The notes below the pieces were generated by a model. That model had not been told where the DNA came from, did no database searches, and was given only the letters and a program-made list of their open reading frames with translations. From the NCBI GenBank assembly GCA_964630925.1, contig CAZVZK010000032.1:12966-76965 (forward strand): a DNA stretch of 64,000 nt, written 5' to 3'. Both the position numbers and the translations under genes were made by a program. The number at the start of each line of letters is the position of its first letter. Position 1 is the stretch's first letter. Origin of the DNA: RGDT01 sp964630925 (GTDB taxonomy: Bacteria > Planctomycetota > Planctomycetia > Gemmatales > Gemmataceae). Positions 32,610 to 41,300 of this stretch are shown here, one piece after another.

Positions 32610-34802
32610 ATGCCGCTCCCGCCGCATGCGGCCCCGTGCGCGGACGAGGCGACCGGCGACCTGCCGGCCTTGGTGGCGGAGCTTCGGACGCTGGCGTCCC
32701 TCACGACGGCCGTTGCCCGAGCCCTTTCCCAATCGCTCCCCTTGCCGGACAGCCTCCGCCAGTGCGCCGACGCCTTGGTCCGCCACCTGGGTGCCGCCTT
32801 CGCCCGCATCTGGACGTTGAACGCCAAGGACGACATCCTGGAGCTGCAAGCCAGCGCGGGGCGGTACACGCACCTGGACGGCCCCCACAGCCGCATCCCG
32901 ATGGGGCGGCTGAAGATCGGCCTGATCGCGCAGCAGCGCAAGCCCCACCTCACGAACGAGGTGGTCGGCGATCCTCGGATCGGCGACCAGGACTGGGCAC
33001 GGCAGGAAGGGATGGTCGCCTTCGCCGGCTATCCGCTCATGGCCGAGGGGAGGGTCGTGGGGGTGATGGCGCTGTTCAGCCGGGGGCCGCTCACCTCGAC
33101 GACGCTTCACGCGCTGGCGGCGGTGTCGGAGAGCATCGCCCACGGGATCGCGCATTCCCGTGCGGTGGAGACCCTGCGGGCGAGCGAGGAGCGGTTCGCC
33201 CTGGCGGTTCAAGGCACGGCCGAGGGGATCTGGGACTGGAACGTCCTCACGCAGGAGGTGTACTTCTCCCCCCGGTTCAAGGAGCTGCTGGAGTTCGCGG
33301 AAGAGGAGGCGGAAGGCAGCTACGGGTTCTGGGAGACGCGGCTGCACCCGGAGGACAGGGACGGCACCCTGGCGGCGCTGCGGCGGCACCTGGAGGAGCG
33401 GCACCCCTTCCAGGTGGATTACCGCCTGCTGACGAAGTCGGACCGTTACCGCTGGTTCCACGCGCGCGGCCAGGCGCTGTGGGACCAGGCGGGCAAGCCG
33501 ACGCGGATGCTCGGCTCGCTCCGCGACATCACCGCGCGCAAGATCAGCGAGGCGCGGTTGGCGGCGGTCCACCGGGTCACGCAGATCCTGGCCGAATCGG
33601 TGGAATTGGCGGAGTCGATGCCGCGTATCCTGCGGTCGTTGTGCGAGCATTTCGGATGGGCCGTGGGCGAGTACTGGGTGCGGGATCGCGAGAAGGAAGT
33701 GCTGTCGCTGGCGGTTTCCTGCGACTCGCCGGCGGGATCGGCCCCTTGTTTCACCGGGGCCGGACGTTGCCTGACGTTCCGTCGGGGCGCGGGGCTTCCG
33801 GGCCGTGCCTGGGCCAGCGCGCGTCCGGAATGGATCGAGGACATCGCGAAGGACAAGGAGTTCACGCGGATCGACGCGGCGGCGCGGGACCGGCTCCGCT
33901 CCGCCGTGGCCATGCCGCTCCTGATCCGGGGCGAGGTGGCAGGGGTGATGCAGTTCCTGGACGCCAGCGCCCTGAAGCCGGACGACGAATTGCGCCACGC
34001 CCTGGGGGATATCAGCCTGCAGTGCTCGCGCCGGATCGAGCTGCAGGAAGAGCTGGAGACGGTGCGGCGGCACCGGCACGAGATGGCCATCGCCCACCAC
34101 ATCCAGCAGCACATGTTCCCCAAGCGGATGCCGTCGGTGGAAGGCTGCGAGATCGCCGGCGCGACCGAGCCGGCGAGCGAGACGGGAGGGGACTACTACG
34201 ACTTCGTGCCGTTGTCGAGCGGGCAGATCCTGTTCGCGGTGGGGGACGTGAGCGGGCACGGGCTGGGCCCCGCGCTGGTGATGGCCAGCGCACGGGCCTA
34301 CGTGCGCGTCCTGGCCTTGATGGACGTGACCATCGACCGGATCGTGAACCTGGTCAACGCGAGGCTGGCGGAGGACACGGACGAGGAGTTCATGTCCCTC
34401 TTCCTGGGCGTGCTGAACCCGTTCAACCGGTCGTTGATCTACTACAATGCTGGGCACTGCCCCGGAGTGATCCTGGACCGGGCGGGGGACACGCGGGCGA
34501 CCCTGCGGCCCAGCGACAAGCCGTTGGGGATCGACACGGTCACGCACTACCGCAAAAGCGGCGTGGTGCAGATGCTGCCCGGCGATCTCCTCCTCGTGCA
34601 TTCGGACGGGGTGTTCGAGGCCCGCTCGCCGGGCGGCGAGCCGTTCGGCATGGCGCGCGTCCTGGACCACGTCCGCGTGGCGCGCCACCGTCCCCCCGCC
34701 TCGATCATCGGCTTCCTCTTCGACGCGATCCGGGGCCACGTCCAGGGCATCCCGCATGACGACATCACGGCCACCATCATCAAGGTGGCCGAGGAGGCAT
34801 GA
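32610..34802 (+). CDS. GAF-PAS-GAF-PP2C (RsbU/SpoIIE-type) Ser/Thr phosphatase
   Basis: A 730-residue cytoplasmic signalling protein. Domain order: GAF (about 40-180), PAS with PAC (about 190-310, FALAVQGTAEGIWDWN), a second GAF (about 320-470, GAGLPGRAWASA) and a PP2C/SpoIIE phosphatase domain (about 500-728). The phosphatase metal-binding motifs are present: GGDYYDF, GDVSGHG and the terminal DDITATI. Such proteins dephosphorylate anti-anti-sigma (STAS) partners in partner-switching systems. No STAS or anti-sigma kinase gene is in the window, so the target is unknown. The second GAF resembles those in the kinases at 38323 and 50889. The stop is 55 bp before the next kinase gene, suggesting an operon. 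GGGGA about 8 nt before the ATG is a modest ribosome site. Confidence 0.9.
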   Translation: MPLPPHAAPCADEATGDLPALVAELRTLASLTTAVARALSQSLPLPDSLRQCADALVRHLGAAFARIWTLNAKDDILELQASAGRYTHLDGPHSRIPMGRLKIGLIAQQRKPHLTNEVVGDPRIGDQDWARQEGMVAFAGYPLMAEGRVVGVMALFSRGPLTSTTLHALAAVSESIAHGIAHSRAVETLRASEERFALAVQGTAEGIWDWNVLTQEVYFSPRFKELLEFAEEEAEGSYGFWETRLHPEDRDGTLAALRRHLEERHPFQVDYRLLTKSDRYRWFHARGQALWDQAGKPTRMLGSLRDITARKISEARLAAVHRVTQILAESVELAESMPRILRSLCEHFGWAVGEYWVRDREKEVLSLAVSCDSPAGSAPCFTGAGRCLTFRRGAGLPGRAWASARPEWIEDIAKDKEFTRIDAAARDRLRSAVAMPLLIRGEVAGVMQFLDASALKPDDELRHALGDISLQCSRRIELQEELETVRRHRHEMAIAHHIQQHMFPKRMPSVEGCEIAGATEPASETGGDYYDFVPLSSGQILFAVGDVSGHGLGPALVMASARAYVRVLALMDVTIDRIVNLVNARLAEDTDEEFMSLFLGVLNPFNRSLIYYNAGHCPGVILDRAGDTRATLRPSDKPLGIDTVTHYRKSGVVQMLPGDLLLVHSDGVFEARSPGGEPFGMARVLDHVRVARHRPPASIIGFLFDAIRGHVQGIPHDDITATIIKVAEEA

Positions 34803-34857
34803 TCTGGGGGGGTCGGCGGACGAGGCCCCGCATGGATCTTTCCCGAGGGCCGCTGCG

Positions 34858-37800
34858 ATGAGTCGGAGCCAGGTGCGGTTCGGGGCGGTCCTCGCCCTGG
34901 TGCTCGGCTGCGGCCTCCCCCTGGCGGGCAGCGGGGTGATCCACGCCTTGTCCGCCTACCGCACGTGGGCACAGCAGAGCATCCCCTTCCACGCGGTGGT
35001 CGAGGCGCTCGGCATGTTCGCCGGCCTGACGCTGGCCGCGCTGCTGCTGCTGCGCCGCTCCGAGGCCGGCTTCTCGCACCACGTGTGGACGGCGTGCGGG
35101 CTGATCGCCATGGGCGTGCTGGACGGCTTCCACGCCGCCTGCCTGCCGGGCCGGCTGTTCGTGTGGTTCCGGGGGGCGGCGACGCTGCTGGGCGGGGTGT
35201 GCTTCGCCCTGGTCTGGCTGCCGGAGGCGGCGAGCCGCTGGCAGAAGGCGGCCTGGCTGCCGGCCTTGACCCTGCTGGCGGCCGCGGCCCTGGGGGCCTG
35301 CTCCCTCGCCTGGCCGCAGGCCGTCCCCGCCATGCTGGAGGGGGGGCGGTTCACGGGGGCGGCCTGCACGCTGAACTTCGCCGGGGGTGCGGCGTTCCTC
35401 GCGGCCTCGGTGTGGTTCCTGATCCGGTACCAGAGGGCGGCCAGCACCGACGACCTGCTGTTCGCGAGTTTCTCACTGCTGTTCGGCATGGCGGGGGTGC
35501 TGTTCTGGGCGTCGCGGATCTGGAGCGCGGACTGGTGGTGGTGGCACCTGCTGAGGCTGGCCGCCTACCTGCTCGTGCTGGGCCAGACCTTCCTGATCTA
35601 TCAGCGCGGCCAGGAAGAGCTGCAGGCGCTCAACGAGTCGCTCGAGCAGAAGGTGGCGGAACGGGCGGCGCGGGTGCGGGCCATCCTCGACGCGGCGGTG
35701 GACGCCATCGTGACGATCGACGAGCGGGGCACCATCGAGTCGATCAACCCGGCAGGCGAGCGTCTCTTCGGCTACCAGGCCTGCGAGCTGGCCGGGCAGA
35801 ACGTGAGCCGGCTCATGCCCTCGCCCCACCATGAGCAGCATGACGGGTATCTGGCCAAGTACCTGGCGACCGGCCGGGAGAGGGTGATCGGCCGGACGGT
35901 GGAAGTGGCGGGGCAGCACAGGGACGGGACCATCATCCCCATCGAGCTATCGGTGAGCGAGGTGCGGCTGGGCGAGCGCCGGCTGTTCATGGGCATCGTG
36001 CGCGACATCAGCGAGCGGAAGCGGGCGGAGGAGGCGCTGGCCAAGGAGGAGGAGAGGTCGCGGCACCTGGCGGCGGTGGTGGAGTCCTCCGCAGACGCGA
36101 TCATCAGCAAGGACCTCGAAGGCATCATCCGGACCTGGAACAAGGGGGCCGAGCGCCTCTTCGGGTACTCGCCGGAGGAGATGGTCGGGAGGCCGATGGC
36201 GGTGCTGATCCCGCCGGAAAGGGCGGGGGAGGAGGAGGAGATCCTGGGGAGGCTGAGGCGGGGCGAACGGGTGGAACACTTCGAGACGGTGCGCCTGCGG
36301 AAGGACGGCGAGCGGATCGACGTGTCCGCGACCATCTCCCCGATGCGCGACGCGACGGGGAGGGTGACCGGGGCATCGAATGTGGCTCGCGACATCAGCG
36401 AGCGGAAGCGGGCGGAGGAGGCGCTGGCGAGGTACACCGATGAGGTCACGGAATCCCGCGACCGGATCGAGCGGCAGGCGGCGGAGCTGATCGCGCAGTC
36501 GGAGGAGCTGGCCCGCGCCCGGTCGACCGCCGAGGCCGCCAACCGGGCCAAGAGCCAGTTCCTGGCGAACATGAGCCACGAGATCCGGACCCCCTTCTCG
36601 GGCATCCTGGGGATGACCGAGCTGGCCCTGGCCACGGACCTGTCGCCGGAACAGCGCGAGTTCCTGACCATGGCGAAGTCGTCGGCCGACGCGCTGCTGT
36701 CGCTGCTGAACGACATCCTGGACTTCTCCAAGATCGAGGCGGGCAGGCTGGAGCTGGACCCGGTGCCGTTCGCACTCCGCGATTCGGTGGAGGACGCGAT
36801 CCGCACTCTGGCCCATCGGGCCCACGAGAAAGGGTTGGAGCTGGTCTGCCACGTCGCCGCGGATGTGCCGGACGCCCTCGAAGGCGACGTGGGCCGGCTG
36901 CGGCAGGTGCTGCTCAACCTGGCGAGCAACGCCATCAAGTTCACCGCGAAGGGGGAGGTCGTCGTCCGCGTCGAGGCGGAGTCGATCAGCCGGGGCGAGG
37001 CGGTCTTGCGATTCTCGGTGTCGGACACCGGGATCGGCATCCCGAGGGGTAAGATCGAAACGCTGTTCCAGCCGTTCTCCCAGGCGGACAGCTCGATGAC
37101 GCGGAAGTACGGCGGCACCGGCCTGGGCCTTGCGATCGTGCGCCAGCTTGCAGGCCTGATGGGCGGACGGGCCTGGGCCGAGAGCGCGGAGGGCGAGGGC
37201 AGCACGTTCCATTTCACCGCCCGGTTCACCCTCAAGCAGGCCGAGGCCCGGCAGCCGGCTCCGCCGTCCGTGCTGCGAGGGATGGCGGTGCTGGTGGTCG
37301 ATGACAACGCGGTGAACCGGCGGCTGCTGACCGAGGTGCTGGGCGGGTGGGGGATGAGGGCCACGGCGGCGGGGGGAGGCGCCGAGGCCCTTTCCTTGCT
37401 GGAGCGGGCCCAGGCGGCGGGGGGCGCCTTCCCCCTGGTGCTGGTCGATTGCATGATGCCGGAGATGGACGGCTTCGAGTTGGCCGAGGCGATCAAGAGC
37501 CATCCCGGGTTGGCCGGCTGCACCGTGATGATGCTGTCCTCGGCATCCGCGATCGGCGACAAGGCCCGATGCCGGGAGCTGGGGGTGGCCGCCCACCTGA
37601 CGAAGCCGATCAAGCAGTCGGAGCTGCTGGCCACGATCCTGGCGACGCTGGGGGCGCCCTCGCTGGCCGCGGCCTCTCTCCGGCCCGGAGCGCCGGCCCC
37701 AGCCGGCCCTGCCGCCCGCAGGCCGCTGCTCGTCCTCCTGGCCGAGGACAACCAGGTCAACCAGAGGCTGGCGGTGCGGCTGCTGGAGAAGGAGGGGCAT

Positions 37801-38103
37801 GCGGTGGTCGTGGCGTGCAACGGACGCGAGGCGGTGGCCGCCTGCCGCCGGCAGCGGTTCGACCTGGTGCTGATGGACGTGCAGATGCCGGAGATGGACG
37901 GCATCGAGGCGACGGCCGTCCTGCGCGCCGGCGAGGACGAGGCGGGCAGGAAGATCCCGATCGTGGCGCTGACGGCCCACGCCATGAAGGGGGACCGGGA
38001 ACGCTGCCTGGCCGCCGGCATGGACGATTATCTGCCCAAGCCGATCCAGCCCGCGGACCTCCGCGCCATGATCGAGAAGGTCACCGGATCGTCGGAGCCT
38101 TAA
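34858..38103 (+). CDS. Membrane hybrid histidine kinase (MASE3-like, PAS-PAS-HisKA-HATPase-REC-REC)
   Basis: A 1,081-residue sensor kinase. The ATG at 34858 is preferred over the upstream ATG at 34756, which overlaps the phosphatase gene, because the hydrophobic membrane region starts here and GAGGG precedes it. About seven transmembrane helices (residues 5-255) resemble MASE3 (FHAVVEALG, MGVLDGFHA). A short coiled coil and two PAS domains (about 275-395 and 400-520) follow, then HisKA with H574 (NMSHEIRTP), HATPase_c (DTGIGIP, GGTGLGL), a first receiver (VVDDN, phospho-acceptor D864) and a second receiver (LAEDN, D1007, K in LPKPI). Both receivers keep their acidic residues. No separate output domain is present, so the signal must pass to another protein. 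The gene follows the RsbU-type phosphatase by 55 bp and is probably co-transcribed with it. Confidence 0.92.
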   Translation: MSRSQVRFGAVLALVLGCGLPLAGSGVIHALSAYRTWAQQSIPFHAVVEALGMFAGLTLAALLLLRRSEAGFSHHVWTACGLIAMGVLDGFHAACLPGRLFVWFRGAATLLGGVCFALVWLPEAASRWQKAAWLPALTLLAAAALGACSLAWPQAVPAMLEGGRFTGAACTLNFAGGAAFLAASVWFLIRYQRAASTDDLLFASFSLLFGMAGVLFWASRIWSADWWWWHLLRLAAYLLVLGQTFLIYQRGQEELQALNESLEQKVAERAARVRAILDAAVDAIVTIDERGTIESINPAGERLFGYQACELAGQNVSRLMPSPHHEQHDGYLAKYLATGRERVIGRTVEVAGQHRDGTIIPIELSVSEVRLGERRLFMGIVRDISERKRAEEALAKEEERSRHLAAVVESSADAIISKDLEGIIRTWNKGAERLFGYSPEEMVGRPMAVLIPPERAGEEEEILGRLRRGERVEHFETVRLRKDGERIDVSATISPMRDATGRVTGASNVARDISERKRAEEALARYTDEVTESRDRIERQAAELIAQSEELARARSTAEAANRAKSQFLANMSHEIRTPFSGILGMTELALATDLSPEQREFLTMAKSSADALLSLLNDILDFSKIEAGRLELDPVPFALRDSVEDAIRTLAHRAHEKGLELVCHVAADVPDALEGDVGRLRQVLLNLASNAIKFTAKGEVVVRVEAESISRGEAVLRFSVSDTGIGIPRGKIETLFQPFSQADSSMTRKYGGTGLGLAIVRQLAGLMGGRAWAESAEGEGSTFHFTARFTLKQAEARQPAPPSVLRGMAVLVVDDNAVNRRLLTEVLGGWGMRATAAGGGAEALSLLERAQAAGGAFPLVLVDCMMPEMDGFELAEAIKSHPGLAGCTVMMLSSASAIGDKARCRELGVAAHLTKPIKQSELLATILATLGAPSLAAASLRPGAPAPAGPAARRPLLVLLAEDNQVNQRLAVRLLEKEGHAVVVACNGREAVAACRRQRFDLVLMDVQMPEMDGIEATAVLRAGEDEAGRKIPIVALTAHAMKGDRERCLAAGMDDYLPKPIQPADLRAMIEKVTGSSEP

Positions 38104-38189
38104 TGGTCTGGGCCTTGCCTGTTCCGTCGAGCTGTCGCTCGATGGCATCGCCGTCAGCCCAGCACCGCCGGGAACAGGGGGTGTCGGCG

Positions 38190-38221
38190 GACGGCAAGGC
38201 CGCCCGAGCGGCCTTGCCGTC
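38190..38221 (+). terminator. Intrinsic terminator after the hybrid kinase gene
   Basis: GACGGCAAGGCCGC pairs perfectly with GCGGCCTTGCCGTC around a CCGA loop, a 14-bp GC-rich stem, followed by TTTCAC on the plus strand. It lies 86 bp after the stop at 38103, between two convergent kinase genes. The T-run is short, but the stem is strong. Confidence 0.7.
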
Positions 38222-38252
38222 TTTCACGAGTGTCACCCGGTAGCCCCCCGGT

Positions 38253-38276
38253 AGCCCCACCCCGCCGGGGTGGGCT
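38253..38276 (-). terminator. Second hairpin between convergent kinase genes
   Basis: AGCCC(C)ACCCCG pairs with CGGGGTGGGCT around a single C, an 11-bp stem with one bulge. It is 46 bp downstream of the minus-strand stop at 38323. There is no T-run on the minus strand, so it would be a weak or factor-assisted terminator. Confidence 0.4.
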
Positions 38277-38322
38277 CCAGGATGCGGCGCCAGATCGGGT
38301 CGTCTTCGGCAACGGGGCATCT

Positions 38323-41300
38323 TCATCGAGCTGTCTTACTGTCGAAAGCGGCCAGGGCGGCGAGCAGCCGACTCAGCTCGGCCTGGAGGCCGGCGAATGC
38401 CTCCCGGCCGCCCTCCAGCCTTCCCTCCCTCCCCATCGACTCCAACCGTTCCGCCGCCTGCATCAGGGCCTGTGCCCCGAACACGCCGGCGGACCCCTTG
38501 AGCGAGTGGGCGGCGTTCTCCACCTTCCGGGGTTCTCCCTTGTCAAGGCCGTCCTCGATTGTCGATAGGAGCCCCGGCCCAGTCTCCTTGAAGAGGGCGA
38601 CCATCTCGAGCAGCAAGCCCCGGTCGCCGCCGACACTGCCCAGTGCCGCGTCGAGCACCAGGACGGGTGGTGGCTCCTCACGGGGGTCTGCCGGCCCTTC
38701 GACAGGGACGACCCCTTGCAGTGCGTCCCACAGCTCGGCGGCACGCAGGGGCTTGGTGACGTAGCCGTCCATGCCGGCGGCCAGGCATTTCTCGCGGTCG
38801 CCCTTCATGGCGTTGGCGGTCAAGGCGAGGATGGGGACGTGCCGCCCCGTACCCGTTTCCCGCTGCCGGATGGCTGCCGCCGCAGCCAGGCCGTCCATCT
38901 CGGGCATCTGCACGTCCATAAGGACAACGTCGAACGTGTCGCGGCCGAGTGCCGCGGCCGCCTCGCGCCCGTTCACCGCGATCGTCACGTTGTGGCCCTG
39001 CTTCTCCAGCATCAGGCAGGCGACCCGTTGATTGACGGGGTTGTCCTCTGCGAGGAGGATCCTGAGCGGGGGCAGCTCGGCCGACACGCTGCCCCGCTCC
39101 TCCCGGCCGGCCTCGCCGGTGCGTGGCCGCCCCCCCACGGCTGACTGGAGCGCCTCCAGGAGGTCGGAATGCTTAGGTGGCTTGGGGAGGGTCGCGGTCA
39201 CGGCCACGCCCGACCAGCGGGCCACGTCTCCCCGGTCGGCTGACGAGAGCAGGATGATGGCCGTGCCGGCATTGGCGGTCTGAAGCGCCCGCCCGGACCG
39301 CTCGGCTTCGTCCTCCCTGCCCGCCGATGCGTCGAGTATCAGGATGGGGAACGGCTCCCCCGCATCCTGGGCACGCCGCAGCTCGGCCAACCCTTCCGAG
39401 AGGCTGGCGGCCGACGACGGCCGGAGCCGCCAGCTCGTCAACACCTCCGCGATGGCCGAGCGGCCGGCCGCGTTTCCCATCACGAGGAGGACCGGCAGGC
39501 CGTCCAGCTCCGGCGGCGATGGGCCTCCCCCCGCTTCGGGACGCACGCCGCACCGTGCGGTGAAGTGAAAAGTGCTCCCCCGGCCCTCCACGCTGTCGGC
39601 CCACAGCCGCCCGCCCATAAGCTCGACGAGCCGCGAGGAAATGCTCAGGCCCAGGCCGGTGCCGCCGTACTGCCGCGTCGTCGAGGCGTCCGCCTGGCTG
39701 AACGGGTCGAAGATCGAATGCAACTTGCCGGCAGGGATGCCGATCCCGGTGTCCGTCACCGAGAATCGCAAGACCGCCTCGCCCTGGGTGATCGACTCCG
39801 CCTCGACACGGACGACGACCTCGCCCTTCGCGGTGAACTTGATGGCGTTGCCCGCGAGGTTGACGAGCACCTGCCGCAGCCGCCCGAGGTCGGTGACCAA
39901 TCCGTCGGGCACGTCGGGGCGGACGTCGCTGACCAGCTCCAGCCCCTTCTTGTGTGCCCGTAATGCGAGCGGCTTCAGCAGGTCGCCGAGGGAGCCCCGC
40001 AACGCGAACGGGTGCGGGTCGAGGTCCAGTTTGCCCGCCTCCACTTTGGAGAAGTCGAGGATGTCGTTGATGACCCCCAGGAGGGACTCCCCGGAGGTCT
40101 TGACCGTCGAGAGGAGATCGCGCTGGTCTGGGTCGAGGTCGGTGTCGAGGGCAAGGTCGGTCATGCCGAGGATCCCGTTCAAGGGGGTGCGGATCTCGTG
40201 GCTCATGTTGGCGAGGAACTCGCTCTTCGCCCTGCTGGCGGCCTCCGCCGCCACCTTGGCCTGACGGAGCTCCTCCTCGGCCCGCTTGCGATCTGTGATG
40301 ACCTGGGTGAAGAAGATCAGGCCGCCGATGCCTCCGCCGGCCTCCTGCCAGGGCCTGGCCTCCCACTGCAGCCATTCCGTCGAGCCGTCCTGCCGAGGGA
40401 ATGGGTCTTCATCGCACGACTCGACGGCCCCGGCGAGGACGCGGCGGTGGATCTCCTTCCAACGTTCGGGGATGTCGGGGAAGACCTCGTAGTGCCCACG
40501 GCCGATGATGTCCATGCCGTCCAGGTGGTAATCGCGCGTCCAGCGATCGCTCACCTGGACGTACCGCATGTCCTTGTCGAGCATGGCGATCGCGGCGGGG
40601 GCGTGCGCGATGAACTGTCGCAGCAGGGCCTCGTTGGCCCTCAGCTCGTCCACGGCACGTTTGCGTGCCGTGACGTCGGTGGCGACCCCGAGGAAGCCGT
40701 TGACCGCCCCCTGCTCGTCCCGCAGGGCGGTCACCACGAGGTTGACGGCCAGCCGCGTCCCGTTCTTGCGGACGTAAGTCCACTCCCGCTCCTCATGGCC
40801 CCCCCGGCGGGCGTGCGCGACGAACACGTCGAAGCCTGCGACCGGCTCGCCGAACCGCTTCGCGAGCGACGATGCGTGCGAGGTGACCTCCTCCTCCAGG
40901 TGGATCAGCGCAGGGGTCCGCCTGCCGATCATCTCCTCGGCGGAGTAGCCGAGCATCCGCTCTGCCCCCGTGTTGAAGACGGTGATCGTTCCCTCGGTGT
41001 CCGTCGCGATGACCGACACCTCGGTGGCCGCATCCAGGACGGCCTGGAGCCGCCGCGAGACGGCGGCCAGGGAGGCCTCCGCGGTCCTGCGCTCGATGAA
41101 CTGGCCGATCTGCCCGGCCAGCCCCTCCAGCGTGGATAGGACGTCCCGGCCGGGCGCGGCGGTGTCGCTCATCAGGAAGTCGAGGACGGCGAGGGCCCGG
41201 CCCCCCGACACGATGGGGAAGGCCAGCCCGCTCCGCAGCCCGGCCTTCGCGGCGGGCTCCGCGCGCAGGAAGTTCGGGTCGGCCGCCAGGTCCTCGACCC

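Noticed and set aside
34756..34857. Earlier start of the membrane kinase at 34756
   Set aside because: It would overlap the phosphatase gene by 47 bp and add a non-conserved polar segment before the first membrane helix; the ATG at 34858 has a better ribosome site.
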